Positions 1-12,700 are shown, counted from the first letter of the stretch. The stretch is DNA of 64,000 bases from Azadirachta indica (GCA_022749755.1 CM040440.1:12139269-12203268), one strand, 5' to 3'. A program made the numbers and translations. The notes: generated from the sequence alone by a model not told the origin.

Positions 1-194
1 TTTTGTATGAAAATAAAGAAGTCAGGTCCTGCATTTATACAACTTAAAAAAAATACATTAATGAAACCAATAGAGGGAAGCCAGCTGTTGCCATAAAAGT
101 TAAAATTTAAAAATGTAAAAATATCAAAGATAACAGCTAATATATGAATTTAAAACATAAAAATTTCAACAATGACAGTTAAAAGTAAATATTT

Positions 195-800
195 ACAAGT
201 AGTTGTGATTGTGGCTCACATTTTCCTTTGATTTTATGTCCAGTAACGGCTTAAACGCCCTCTATGGGTCGAGAATTAGCTTCCCATTCCATTTTCTTAC
301 AAATTGATAACCAGGGTCTTTTAAAGTCAGATTCCCAAAACGATAACGATCACGTTCTTTTTAAAATAATGTATACAAATTGAGAATTTCATGTTGCGCA
401 TATCCACTAGAATGCGTCTCAAGAGTCAATAAGATATTATCTAAAAACTCCTTACTCAGTCCATTCTTGATGAATTTAATTTATCTTCTTTATTAGTAGA
501 CATCATCCCTAGAAAACGATATCGCTCGTTACAGGTTAAACGTGCACATTTGTGACACACTTGTAACCTTTTCGCTCTTCGTTTCTTTGCAAAAAAGCTC
601 TTACCTAAACCAAGCATGCGTGACACAAATGAATCAGAAAACTCACCTTCTAAACGTATCTTTGCTTCAATTATCACCGCACATCTTCAGGAATACCTTT
701 TTGCATAAACATTCTTAATATTGCACACCTAACTTGGTACATTTATTGTAGAACATCTTTAGGAAAAGAAGGATGTTTGCAATTTAGAAAGAATGACATC
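195..800 (-). pseudogene. Decayed ORF of unknown function downstream of Athila pol
   Basis: After the pol stop at 1014 and an A-rich stretch, the minus strand carries a decayed protein-like reading through at least two frames. Visible parts are a basic run KKRRAKR, a Cys pattern C-x2-C-x4-C (CHKCARLTC) near 540-560, then a segment ending in a motif like FGNLTLKDPGYQF near 300-340. The longest clean ORF is 456-677. I do not recognise the family. It sits where Athila elements carry an extra (env-like) ORF, but I see no membrane segment or signal peptide. It could be an accessory ORF of the element or a host fragment carried by it. Confidence 0.4.
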
Positions 801-1013
801 CATAATGAAAAAAAAAAAAAAAAAAGAACAGAAAAAGAAGTGAGAGAAAATTTCGTATAAGGAATTTTGGGCAACCGAAAGAACCGACTTGAAGAGTTAC
901 GGAGTACCGTTATTTGCCACTTGACCGGGAAAGTAATTAAAAATAAACAATGGAATCAATAAAATTAATAACACAAGAAAACAAATTATGTATATACCAA
1001 AAAAAAAAATCAT

Positions 1014-2207
1014 CTAGTGTTGTAAACAGGTTCATTCAAAGTGATAGACTCTAACTTGCTTGGAAAATTCTCAAAGAATGGCTTTAAACGGTGTCCATTA
1101 ACTTTAAAAACATTACCATTTTTGGGATTTTCAATCTCAACAGCGCTATGTGGGTAAACCTTTTTAACAATGAAAGGATTTGCCTATTTTGAACGAAGTT
1201 TGCTAGGAAATAGATGCAATCTTGAATCATATAAAAGAATTTTTGTGAAGGTTCAAATAATTTTTTAATGATATGTTTATCATGAAACACTTATATTTCC
1301 CTTTGTAAATTCTAGAATTGTCGTAAACTTTATTCCTAATTTTTTCGAGTTCATCTATTTGGAGTTTTCTCAATGATCCTGCTTTATCTAGTAAAAAATT
1401 AAGCATTTTAATGGCCCAAAAAGCTTTATGTCCTAATTCTACAAGTAGGTGATAAGCCCTTCCAAAAGTAAGTCTATAATGAAACATGCCAAGTGATGAT
1501 TTAAAAATAGTTCGATAAGCTCAAAGTGCATCGGTTAGTCTTAAAGACCAATCCTTACGATTCGGGTTTACCGTTTTTTCCAAAATGTATTTATTTCTCT
1601 ATTGGCAAGTTCAACTTGTTCACTTGTTTGTGGGTGATAAGGGGTAGATACTTTATGTGTAATTCCATACTTTTTCATTAAATTCTCAAAAGGCTTATTA
1701 TAAAAGTGTAAACCACCATCACTTATTATGGCTCGAGGCACTCCAAATCTTGAAAAAATGTTTTCTTTCAAAAATTTTAAACAATTTTATGATCATTATT
1801 TTTGCAAGAAATTGCCTCTACCCATTTTGAAACTTAGTCAACTCCAACTAAAATGTATTGATACCCAAAAGAAGATGGAAAATGACCCATAAAATCAATA
1901 CCCCAACAATCAAATATTTCAATGACTAAAATAAGATTTAATGGCATCATGTTTTTACGAATTATTCCACCTAATTTTTGACAATGGTCACATGTTTTAC
2001 AAAATGTATGTGTGTCTTTAAATAAGGTGGGCAATAAAATCCACATTGCAAGATTTTCGCAGTAGTTTTCTTTGAAGAAAAATGACTACCACATGCTTCA
2101 GAATGATAAAAAGAAATGATATTTTGAATTTCATTATTAGGTATACATCTCCTTATAATTTGGTCAGGGCAATATTTTGAAAAGATATGGATCATCCCAA
2201 AAGACAT
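1014..2207 (-). pseudogene. Athila integrase (broken)
   Basis: Integrase joins element cDNA to host DNA. Pieces in order: an N-terminal zinc-binding HHCC region (about 1980-2200, with FYHSEACGSHF and CDHCQKLG), the catalytic core with the first Asp in GIDFMGHFP (about 1880-1900) and the second in ISDGGLHF (about 1715), the Glu in EQVELANREI (about 1600), and a C-terminal region ending at the stop at 1014-1016. The three catalytic acidic residues remain, but the domain is spread over at least four frames, so no intact protein can form. Confidence 0.8.
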
Positions 2208-2789
2208 CGCATACCTCCCTTAAAAATTTCTTTTTGTCTTAAGCATTCCAATGATTTGGCATTTGACCTGTAATAAAAAAATTAACAATATCAGCAAAGC
2301 AAAGTAAAATAGAAACATTGAAAAGTTGCTTATTCAGGAAAATTGTCATTAATTGGTGTTGTCTCAATTGGTTCTTCAAATATAAGTCTTGACAAGTGAT
2401 CAGCAACCACATTTTGTACTCCTTTTTTGTCTTGAATTGTAAAATCAAATTCTTGGAGTAGTAGGATCCACCTAATCAATTTAAATTTAGCATCCTTTTT
2501 GAGAGAAGATATTTTAATGCTACATGATCACTAAAAATACAATGGGTAAGCCAACAAGATAAGATCGAAATTTATTCAATGCAAATACTACTACAAGTAA
2601 TTCCTTTTCAATGGTAGAATAATTCATTTGAGCACTATTTAAAGTTTTACTAGCATAGTAAATCACATAGGGTTTCTTGTCTTTTCGTTGTCCTAAAACA
2701 GCTCCAACAGCATAATTGCTAGCATCACATGTGATTTCAAAATGTAAAGTCCAATTTAGAGGCTGCATAATAGAAGCAGATGTTAACAT
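2208..2789 (-). pseudogene. Athila RNase H and connection region (broken)
   Basis: RNase H removes the RNA strand during reverse transcription. The ORF at 2520-2789 contains the start of the domain with the first catalytic Asp (ITCDASNYAVGAVLG) and the typical YASKTLN and YSTIEKELL motifs. The segment down to about 2240 holds the usual connection text before the integrase (ADHLSRL-like, near 2380-2400), in another frame. The domain is interrupted by a frame change near 2520. Confidence 0.75.
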
Positions 2790-2847
2790 GGTTTTAAGTT
2801 TGACAAAAGTTTCTTGATATGACTCAGTCCACTCAAACAGGGCGTCT

Positions 2848-4084
2848 TTAATAAGAGATTGTACAACGATTTTGATATAACACTAAAGTCTTTGATAAAT
2901 CTTCTATAAAAACCAGCAGTTCTAAAAATGATCTAACATCTTTGACAGACTTAGGAACAGGTAAATTGGTAATTAATTTAATTTTAAATTTATCTACTTC
3001 AATTCTTTTTGACGAGAGAATGTGACCAAGCACAATACCATCTGTGACCATGAAATGACATTTTTCCCAATTAAGCATAAGATTCTTTCTTCACACTTAA
3101 TCAAAACTTTTTCCAAGTTAGATAAGCAATCATCAAATGAATCACCACAAACAAAAAATCATCCATGAAAACTTCAAGAAATTGTTCAACCATATCACTA
3201 AAAATACTAAGCATGCATCTTTGAAATATAGATAGTGCATTATACAATCCAAATGGCATCCTTCCATATGCAAAAGTTCCAAACGGACAAGTGAAAGTGG
3301 TCTTTTCTTGGTGTTCAGGTGCAATTTCAATTTGGTTATACCCAGAATACCTATCTAGGAAACAATAAAATGCATTTCTAGCTACCCTTTCCAACAATTG
3401 ATCAATGAATGGTAACGGGAAATAGTTTTTCTTACTCATTGAATTGAGTTTCCTATAGTCAATGTACATTCTCCAGCCAGTAATTGTTCTAGTTAGAATT
3501 AATTCATTATTTTCATTTTTGACTACAGTAACTCTAGATTTCTTAGGTACAACTTGTGTATGACTTACCCATGTGCTATCAGAAATAGGATAAATAATCC
3601 TTACATCTAAAAGCTTGAGAACTTCATTTCTCAATACCCCTTTCATATTAGAATTTAGCCTACGTTGTATTTGTCTAGATGATTTAACATTATCTTCTAA
3701 ATATATCTCATGTATGCAAATCAAAGGATTAATTCCTTTTATGTCAACTATTGTCCATCTTAAGGCATGTTTATGCAATTTTAAAATTTCGAGCAACTTA
3801 CATTTTTTAAGAGCACTAAGTTTAGAAGAAATTATCACCGGAAAAGTTTCATTAACACCCAAGAAAGCATACTTGAGGTCAGATGGTAATGGTTTCAATT
3901 CAAGTTTTGGTGGTTGAACACTCGATGGCATCGGTTTATCAGCAAGTTGAGGTAAGTCTTCAAATTTTAGTCTCCATCCATTAACTTTCAAAACCTGAGA
4001 AGATTTTAAAAAAGAATAAATATGAGACACTTCAGAATTTTCATTAAAATTGAAATCATTGCAACCATTTAAACAAGCATCCAA
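2848..4084 (-). pseudogene. Athila reverse transcriptase (broken, catalytic box kept)
   Basis: The ORF at 3101-4084 (327 aa) holds most of the RT: VVPKKS, GWRMYIDYRKLNS, FPLPFIDQLLERVA, FDRYSGYNQI-like (here LDRYSGYNQIEI), FTCPFGTFAYGRMPFGL and the catalytic box FMDDF, equivalent to YxDD. The thumb side continues at 2848-3078 in another frame (GIVLGHILSSKRIEVDK). The catalytic Asp pair is still present, but there is a frameshift just after it. N-terminal residues about 1-120 are the linker from the protease. Confidence 0.85.
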
Positions 4085-4099
4085 GAGATCAGAAAAAGA

Positions 4100-5040
4100 T
4101 CAAACATTAAAGTAGTCATGAATGAATTCTTCAATATAACTAACTTCATGCATGTCATCATTTTCACTAGGTTGCTTGCAAATATTGAACACATTCATTT
4201 CCAATGTTATATTTCCAAATGATAATTTTAGAACTCTATTTCTACAGTTGATTATTGCATTAGATGTAGTAAGAAATGGACGTCCTAATATGACAGGAAT
4301 TTGGGTGCTTGAGTTAAGAACAGGTTGTGTGTCTACGACAATAAAATCTACAGGAAAATAAAATTTATCTACTTGGACTAACACATCCTCAAGTATTCCT
4401 AGTGGTACTTTCACAGAGCGATCAACAAGTTGAAGTATTGTAGAAGTAGGTTTAAGCTCACCTAAACCTAATTGCTCATACACTGAATATGGCAACAAAT
4501 TAACATTTGCACTAAGGTCAAGTAAAGCATGGTTTATCCTAAAGTTTTCAATTACACAAGAAATGGTGGGACAACCAGGATCTTTATATTTTGGTGGCTT
4601 GTTATGTTGAATAATTGAACTAACATTCTCAATTAAAAATGCTTTCTTTTGAACATTAAGCTTCCTTTTAATAGTGCATAAATCTTTCAAAAATTTGGCA
4701 TAAGAAGGAACTTGCTTAATTGCATCTAACAAAAGAATGTTAATTTTAATTTGCTTAAAAAGTTCAAAAATTTCAGAATTTTGGTTTAACTTTTGAATTG
4801 GTTGCAATCTTTGAGGAAAAGGAGCAGGGATAGGGCATTTTTCAACATCACACATCTTAGGTTCAACATTATTTTTCTCACTCACTAATTTTGATGGTTT
4901 TTTAGGTTCAATCTCTTTCAAAGGAATGGAGTTGGCATTCTCATGCTGTGTGCCATTTGAGTTAGAATCACTTACATGAAATTGACCCGCTGGATTTGGT
5001 TATGGTTGAGTAGGAAATTTACCTTTCTCTTGACTACGCA
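4100..5040 (-). pseudogene. Athila aspartic protease region
   Basis: The open stretch 4100-4921 (273 aa) carries the retropepsin region: LLDLSANVNLLPYSVYEQLG, where the active-site D-[LS]-G-A is changed to DLSA, followed by LADRS-like LVDRSVKVPLG and the C-terminal ILGRPFL box. Upstream is the gag-pol linker with LLDAIKQVPSYAKFLKDL, common in Athila polyproteins. The Gly of the active-site triad is replaced by Ser, which would probably reduce or abolish activity (inference). Coding continues toward 5040 past one stop. Confidence 0.75.
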
Positions 5041-5326
5041 TAGCTGAGGTCAATGTTGAAAATGTATTCTTGATATCATTAATGGCTTGTGATGTTTGAT
5101 TGTTTATGCTTCTTTGCCTTTGCATAAATGTTTGCAACGTTTCCTCAAGAGTTTTCAAATGTCATAAATGGTATGATGGAAAATTTGGAGATCTTTGAGG
5201 TGGTGGATGGGCATGATTATCATTTTTCCAACTAAAATTTGGGTGATTTCTACATTCAAGATTGTATATTTTAGAATATGGAGAATTAGAGGAAAAAGGC
5301 TTTTTGAAAGAATTCATAGAATTTGC

Positions 5327-6245
5327 TTAGTCATGCAACACTTCTTTAAAAATTAGAATATTTGGACAATCTTGAGTGGAATGTCCCATGACTTCACAAA
5401 TTTCACAAACTTCATCATTATGCACAGATTTGACCTCTTTAACTTTCCTTAATTCCATAACTTCAATTTTTCTTGTTAAATTTGTGATTCTAACACTTAA
5501 ATCATCTTCTTGACTCAAATTATATTTACCCCACTAGAACTAGTCATATTAGATTTAATTGAATTTTTAGAGGAACTAGTGGTTTGGCAGTATTGAGAGT
5601 TCTCAGCTAAATGATCTAAATACTCTAAAGCTTCTTCTGGTCTTTATCTAAAAAATTCACCATTACATATTGTTTCAACAAATTATTTTCTCTCTGGCGT
5701 TAACCCTTCATAAAAGAAACTTATCGTACGCCATTTTTCAAAACCATGGTATGGGCATGAATTCAACAAGTCTTTAAATCTTTCCAAACATTGAAAAATA
5801 GGTCTCATTTCCTTTTTGACAAAAATTTTAGATTTGTCTCTTGAAACATTTGTTTTATGTATTAAAAAAATTGCTTTAAAAACTTGGTTTACATCTCTTA
5901 CCATGTGCCTATAGATCTAGGTTTTAATAAATTAAGCCATGTTTTTGCTTTATCTTTTAAAGAAAAATGAAACAATTTTAGTTTAATTATATCTTCACTA
6001 CATATTTGATCCATAAATGTGGCACATATTTCCTCAAATTTTTTCAAGTGCAAATAAGAACTCTCAGACTCAAAACCATGGAAATTATGAAGTAAAGGAA
6101 TTATACCGGCTTAAATCTGAAATTATTTGCATTAAGCGGAAAAATAAAGCATGAAGGAGATGAATTTCGAGGAGGTTGCAAATATTCACGCATGGTTCGA
6201 ACATGATGATTTTCATTCTCCATGTATACTTTCATTTTCAGCCAT
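5327..6245 (-). pseudogene. Athila gag with CCHC zinc knuckle (broken)
   Basis: Gag forms the particle that packages element RNA. A start MAENESIHGE lies near 6216-6245; the frame then shifts and continues through REYLQPPRNSSPS, SYLHLKKFEEIC and FHFSLKDKAKTWL down to about 5940. The ORF at 5683-5904 gives the core retrotransposon-gag motif ERFKDLLNSCPYHGFEKWR. The ORF at 5327-5518 holds one zinc knuckle, CEICEVMGHSTQDC (C-x2-C-x4-H-x4-C). Several stops and frame changes separate these pieces. Confidence 0.75.
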
Positions 6246-6742
6246 AATGTTAGTTATGTATGAGTTTAAAGATGAATTAAACAAATTTTCAAAGGAGATT
6301 TCAGAATTACTTTTCACGAATCGATGAGAATAAGGATCACGATACCATCTAAGCATGAAAAAAAAAATAATAATAAAAGATAATAAAGTAAAATACAATA
6401 AAATAAAATGTTAGCGCAATAAAACAAATAAAAAAAGAAAAGAGGTGGTATAACCTTCCTCTTAATAAAATTATTGTAAATGAAAATAACAACACAATAC
6501 TTAATAGAAAAAATTAAGAAAGGTGGCAAAATCTACCATGAACAAAAAAAACAACAAAAATTAGGTGACATATGTAGAACCAACTATAATGTAAATGTAA
6601 ATGGGTAGCTGAGCCTCCTAATAAAAATAAATAACAACAAGTAAATAAAAAAAAATGTTAAAGTTAGAGTTAGAGTTAAAGTTAGAGGTTAAAGTTAGTA
6701 AAAGAAAATTAAACAAGAACTAGTAAACTTTATACAAACCGA

Positions 6743-6761
6743 CTCCCCAGCAACGGCGCCA
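6743..6761 (-). other. Primer binding site, tRNA-Asp type
   Basis: On the minus strand the 19 bases read TGGCGCCGTTGCTGGGGAG. This complements the 3' end of plant tRNA-Asp including the CCA tail, with about one mismatch from memory. It lies six bases from the inner end (6768) of the 5' LTR, as expected for minus-strand priming in Athila-like elements. Confidence 0.8.
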
Positions 6762-6767
6762 AAAACT

Positions 6768-8100
6768 TGCTACAACTTAAAGGTTGTAACTTTCAAGTAT
6801 AGGTTGTTTCAAGTAATAAAGTTCGAAAGTCCAAGTATCGGTTTACAGAAAATACGCTATATTAAGTCCACAAGTCCAAAGTCTAAATATTACAAGTCCA
6901 AATATTCAAATATTATAAGAAATGGAATGAATTTGTTTATTGTTAAATTTAAATTAATATTATAATATATTAGGGCATTAGGGATCCATTTTAATAATTT
7001 GTATAGAATTTATTCTTGATCTTTTTTCTTTTTTTTTAAAGAAAAACACAATTAAGAATCAAAAGAAGTGATCTTAATTGGATGATGGAAAAAAAAACAT
7101 TTAAGCACAAAGAAATCAAAAGACTTACCTTTTAGTTGATGGTGAAAAACTATAAGTTACCTTACTCTTGATATGTAGAAAACATTCAAGCATTTAATGT
7201 ACCATTTTTTAACAATGAATTAAGATTTCTAACAATTCAATATCACTTGCACAATATAGTACTCAATCAATAGAAAGATTGACAATGAAGAACAAAACAA
7301 AAGATCAAAGAACAAAACTATAAAATCATCCAAAGTTTACCCTTAACCCTAATTACGAAATTAAAAATACATCATTTAATTGAAGTTCAAATTACAAAAA
7401 GAAAACAGAAATGGTAAAAATTCTCCCTCTCCTCACTTCCACATCTTCCTTTATATAGGTAAAATAAAAGACATTTCACATGTGTGAACATAATTTTGTT
7501 AATTTCTAATTAATCACGCTCTACCAATTTTCAACATATTTTTAACCATAAAAATCACCGAATTTTATAAAATAGCCTTCTTCAAAGTTGTAGGTGGATG
7601 AGGCATCTTTCTAATGGTCTATATCTCACCCTTGTTACCATTTTAGACAGTGTGTTGTGTTGAAAATAGGCAGAGATGTTCAAATCGCATTTTTCCACCG
7701 CCCTTCTAGAATGATAGCTTTTTTTAGTAGCCGACCAATTGAAATTTAAGAAAGTGTAAAACATAAAAAAGTTAGATCCCTTTCTCAGCTTTCTAGATCA
7801 CCCAACCATATAATTTTTTGTTATATATTTAGGGGGATACGAGCCAAATACAGAAGCATGTTGAGCTAATTCAAAGATGCGCTTGAGTTCTATTGAAGCC
7901 CAATTTCATCCCATTAATTGCTCGAACTGGTCCAATCTTTGGCTTACAAAGTTGTGAAATGATAAGTTTATTTTTTTCCAACCCAAGAATTGTATCAATT
8001 GATGATTTGGATTGAAAGATACGCTCATTATACGAAACCTGCGCAAAACTAACTATTTAGTCCAATTCATGTTTTACAATTCAATATAAAGGAATATGCT
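6768..8100 (-). repeat. Athila 5' LTR (outer end uncertain)
   Basis: The plus strand begins TGCTACAACTT right after the primer site, so the minus-strand LTR ends in CA as LTRs should. The region is AT-rich and without coding capacity. No second copy is visible in the window, so the outer boundary near 8.1 kb is only a guess. Confidence 0.5.
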
Positions 8101-8450
8101 TCATTATTGGGGAATAGAAGGACATTCCTAAGTGTAAATCATAATATTTCTCTTGATAAACCTACACTTCTAAACATTCATCAAAAGTTAGATAGGCTTT
8201 TTATTTGAGTTTAGACCAAACCTAGTTTTATAACTAATTGAGTTTATCAGAATTAAGTTGATGAAGAGAATGGTTAGAAGAAGGGAAAAAGGAAAGACAT
8301 GGAATACAAATTTACCTCCAAGTTGCTAAGAACTTTTAGAAGATGGCCAAGGTTGCATGGCATCTTAATTAGGGTTGTCATGGCTAGTAGCCAAGAATTC
8401 GAAGTGTTGGAGTCCTTGATAGGCCATTAAAGGTATTATTTACAAAATAG

Positions 8451-8790
8451 TACATGTGAATGTTATAGATGGCAATTAAGTGGGATGCCATCATCCATGC
8501 ACTAGCTTGCATTTTGTACATTAATGTTGACCTTACGAATTATATTGACTTTTTACTAACCAAAGAAGCCTATCTATTTACTTACTCTGACATTATATAT
8601 CCTATCCCTGATGAAATCAATTGGTAAAGATGACAAACCTGAAATTAGTCTACTTGTAAAACATACATAACCAGGAAGGCCAAAGAAGAAGAAGAACAAA
8701 GAACCAAATGGGGTGCCTGCAGGTAGAAGAAGATTTACTTTATGATGTGGCATATAAAACATACTAGGACATAATAGAAGAAGTTGTCCA
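8451..8790 (+). pseudogene. Relic of Mutator-like (MULE) transposase C-terminus
   Basis: Three short plus-strand readings, with frame changes and stops between them, match the end of a MURA/MULE transposase. First is a SWIM-type zinc motif start TCECYRWQLSGMP (8451-8489). Then ACILYINVDLTNYIDF and KEAYLFTYSDIIYPIPDE (about 8503-8622). Last is PGRPKKKKNKEPNG (8671-8712) and a zinc-knuckle remnant with GHNRRSCP (to 8790), whose upstream Cys codon has become a stop. No terminal inverted repeats or the rest of the transposase were found nearby. Recognition is by motif memory. Confidence 0.65.
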
Positions 8791-11077
8791 AGTAATGAGG
8801 TCAAAGCATTTACACATAGTGAATACAAATATATTTTTTTGTGTTATAGTGTAATTAACTTTTTATATTATATGTAGATGACTAGAGTAGGTCTATCTTC
8901 TGTAACAAGCAAATGCAAGGGCACAAGCAGAAATACCACAAAGACAGGCTTTCTTTTGCTGTAAACACATTTATTTGACATATCATTAAGAGTTGTTAAT
9001 ATTAACCCAAGCATTTTTTGACAAGACCCGACTCAACCCCTCTTAGGAATCTAGAAAGATTCCTAGCAAATACCTGTACCTTCCACCTATAATTTATTTA
9101 TAAACATCACATAATAAAACTCATGAATAATGTAGACATCTTTAGGGCTTCACCATTAACATGCATTAAGGCTTTTTGCCTCATTAAACATAAATACATG
9201 GAATGCTCAAAATGTTTCATGTAGTATGTATAGAGTAATCTCAGTCTCATTTACTGAAATTATACCTTGCACAAAATCCCACGTAAATTAGAAAGAAATA
9301 GAGAAAATAGAGAAAAAAAAAGCTTATAGCTTACTGAATAGATATAATTTAGAAGAAAATATGTTTTTGTACATTACTATAAGATGTTTTAATTCATGCA
9401 TAATTGGATATTATTTGCATAATAAAAATGCATGTCTTATTGCACCCAACTACTACTCAGGAGAATGTCATGCTTGGTGAAATTATCATTGTCCAAGTGG
9501 AAAAGTCATACTCAACTCAGCGGCCTCGTATTATCATCTGAGGAGAACACAGTTCATGTTATATAATACATATATATATTTTCATGGTTTCCAAGGACCT
9601 TAACTACATAACATTGGGGGATGGTATATGTGCGGTGCTTTAAACAAAAACAAAGAATATTCAAATAGAAAACAATCATCTTCACATAATCACTAGTTAT
9701 CACTCATTAATTTAAATGTTGCTTTCCATACAACGTAATTAAACACATCAACATACAAATGAATCATGATATGTTTAACATCCAAACATATTATAAACAC
9801 ATGATATTTTTAAAAGTATCTTCTCAGATCTGATAACTTAATTTCTGGGAAATTTAGGATTTCTAGGTTTCTTATCGCTGCATTACTTCCTAAGAACATA
9901 AGATTCAACAATTTACCTTTAAAACTGATACAAAACCTAATATGTATCATAAATACAGAAATAAAACTACTCTAATTTGATAAATACATCATCCACTATA
10001 TTTGGATATCAATTCAACTTTTCAATACCTTTTCTTATATTTTCCTCCTTTTCTTCGTAAAATTCCTTTATATTTTTCTTTTTCCCTCTTTTTTCCTTTT
10101 CTTTTGCTTCTCAAATTCCTTTTTTTCTCTCTTTCTCTCTTTCTTAAACTTTTTTTCACTTTTCTTTTGTTTCTTCTTCGAAATAAAAACATGAACTATA
10201 TATATATATATATATATAGTGGCACCACCCACCACTTCACAATATATACATATATATGTATATGAATATTATTTTATTATTATTATTATTATTATTTTTG
10301 TTTAACACCTATTCAGCTTAGGTGTCTCATTTTTGGTCAATGACAACATCTTTCCATGATGCAAACAATACATAACCCACTTAGGAGAGTTAAGAAAAGG
10401 CATGAGAACAATTTAAGGGCCTTAAGTCAGTCTTAGCCCCTAAACCATCTAGGTTTTAAGGTTTCACAATAGGCCAATGATAATGAAGCTATTAAAGGGT
10501 ACATATAATGTACATATGTTAGAAAATATATATGATGTTTTGAGCACTAACTCACACGTTAGCTAATGGAGTCTATATATTTGCTTGTTGATTGTGTTTA
10601 CAACAATTGTCTTTGAAGGATATAATGGCAGAAAAGGAAGATAAAAAAGGGAATTATAGTTATCTCACTTCTTGATATTTTTTTTCTTGTTTTCTGGCAC
10701 TGGCTTAAAGTAATTCATATATATGCATGGAATTTTGTGTTCTCTTTCCATGCACAGGTTGACTTATAATGCATGCTACAACACTAAATATAATGCATAG
10801 CACATGCAATATGCCAATATACATGTAGTCATTAGTAGTTTTTGATCATGTATACGTTTTTTTATACTTTTGTATAAGTTCTCATTATTGTACAAATTAC
10901 ATTGCTATTGCCATTGTATGTAAATAGTTCGCCCTATACTTTTGGTGGGAATATATTTATATTTTTTGCTTCATTCTTGCTTACATTATATAAACTATTT
11001 CATCAATTCTTCCACAACATGATTACACATACGCATAATAAAACCAAGTATGCTGTCAGCATATTTTGCATCATTGT
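8791..11077. other. AT-rich intergenic DNA, no gene seen
   Basis: No coding or RNA gene can be supported. Short ORFs here are low-complexity. The stretch 9.0-10.48 kb has the look of an old LTR fragment (higher GC patches near 9500-9545 and 10420-10480), but I could not define its ends. Confidence 0.5.
10010..10297. repeat. Pyrimidine-rich tract, (TA)n and (TTA)n microsatellites
   Basis: A T/C-rich stretch covers about 10010-10185, followed by (TA)n at about 10197-10219 and (TTA)n at about 10268-10297. Confidence 0.85.
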
Positions 11078-12696
11078 TGTAATGCCCTGGACTCTTATTT
11101 TAATCAGAGTACACATGCTGAATATATTCACTTTGTACTAGATGAACACTCTAAAGTTTAGAAATTATAAGATAGACATATTTTTTTTTAAGAGGTTTTG
11201 ATTAGCACGAATGTGTTTATAATTTTAAAAGAAAAAAATTATTGAATAATATAAATTTTGTTGTGGCGAAAGATATGAAAAGAATAGTTGAAGAGTTTGA
11301 TTGAAATTGGGAGGCCATGTGTCTTGATTTAAGAATTGAGTAGCATGTGCATAGAGTGAGTGGTTAGCAAGTGTAAGGAAAAAAAATAATTAATTAAATA
11401 GGACTAGTTTGGTTCAAGCGATGGGTAAGTTTATATGTATACATATAGACTTTCCTTTTACGAATTAGAAATTGAAGGCCAAATCAAAAAGGAACAAAAG
11501 AGAAATAAAGCAAAGAAAAGAGTTCAGTTAGTATTTAATTTTAATGATTGGATTTTAAATTTAGTAAATAAATTACACAATTTAAGTAGTATATGAATAT
11601 ATGTTTTAACGCTTACATATATACGTACATATTTTAGATAATGAGATTTGAAGCATTATTTATTATTATTATTGGTTTATTATTTATTATTATTAAATTG
11701 GTGTTAGAGAGTAATTTTGAGGGGAACGAAAAGGCAGCAGGAGTGTAAGAATTTTGTAAGATATTCAACTAGGTATTTATATGCATATGATGAATTTTGA
11801 TTTTAAAACTGAAAAGTAAGGTATTTAACTACAATTAATATTTTGATAAATATGTATAAAATTCTTGAATCACCACATATTGATCCAATTAATTGTTTTT
11901 CAAATCAGACTTAAATAGAAATTTTTACATGAACGTTAAATTTACAAATACAATAAGAAAATTATGTCAACACATTTTATATTTTTTTAAATGTAAGATT
12001 TGTATGGAAGTGTTGCGAAACAATTTGATAAATGAGAATCTAATGGTCATGGTTGTTGTTGTAGTGTGGCACCAGTATATGGGATGATGATTCTTAGAAA
12101 TAATACTCTTAAAGTACGTATGGCCAATTTTTTATACGGCAGTTCTTCGGAATAATGCTTGTAAAACACGCAGGCACAAAATTTATAGAAATTTTTTTTA
12201 ATAACGAAATTAATGTGTTTTATATTATTTATATGAACATTGACTTGATATTTTACTACACTCTTTGTTGGAAATTAAGAAATACTTTTATATTCAAATT
12301 TATTTAGTACAACTTTTAAAACTAAATTTGTGTATAAATGTCTACTGGACATTAGCTCATCGCTACTTTTCTGGTTTAAGTGATGCAAGAGATTCTTGTA
12401 AGTAAAAGATAAGAAAGTACTTCATAACAAAGATTTTGCTACTTTTGAAATCATATATAATTATAAGAGCCAGATTTTATAATGTATGCTTTTGGTATAA
12501 TTTCCACACTTACACTTTGATTTTAGAAGTTATGGAACTAATTATATTTTGTTGAATAATGAAATGAGGCAATTGGTGTTTAGTTTTATTAGAAGTGTTT
12601 AGAGTGATATTTTAAAGCTTATAGGATTATATATTTGATGTATATTGCATTACAGCGAAAATTCTGTCAAAATTTCTTAGAATTAGGGATGTTTCA
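11078..12696 (+). repeat. 5' LTR of the chromovirus
   Basis: Begins TGTAATGCCCTGGACTC and ends ATGTTTCA just before the primer site. It aligns along its length with 18112-19747, for example the shared motifs GGGAGGCCATGTGTCTTG versus GGGAGGCCATTTGTCTTG and GGGGAACGAAAAGGCAGCAG in both. Length is 1619 bp. Small indels and many C/T and G/A changes separate the two copies. Confidence 0.9.
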
Positions 12697-12700
12697 AAGT

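Larger units (their letters stand above)
1..8100 (-). mobile_element. Degenerate Athila-type Ty3/gypsy LTR retrotransposon
   Basis: Reading right to left, the order is LTR, primer binding site, gag, zinc knuckle, protease, RT, RNase H, integrase, which is the Ty3/gypsy order. The primer site matches a tRNA-Asp 3' end, and the protease and integrase wording resembles the Athila lineage (family knowledge, not searched). All coding regions carry frameshifts and stops, so it cannot be autonomous. I could not identify the 3' LTR; it may lie left of base 1 or be lost. The right boundary, the outer end of the 5' LTR, is uncertain and the 8100 limit is an estimate. Confidence 0.85.

Noticed and set aside
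3615..3917. 100-codon plus-strand ORF
   Set aside because: Antisense to the Athila RT/linker region, with no recognisable feature.
6743..6761. Match to a tRNA-Asp 3' end
   Set aside because: Only the 3' end is matched and it adjoins an LTR end, so it is a primer binding site and not a tRNA gene.
10002..10265. 87-codon plus-strand ORF rich in Phe and Leu
   Set aside because: It comes from the pyrimidine-rich tract and the (TA)n microsatellite; low complexity.
8990..10480. Possible further LTR element
   Set aside because: Texture is suggestive but I could find no paired copy, ends or coding part.
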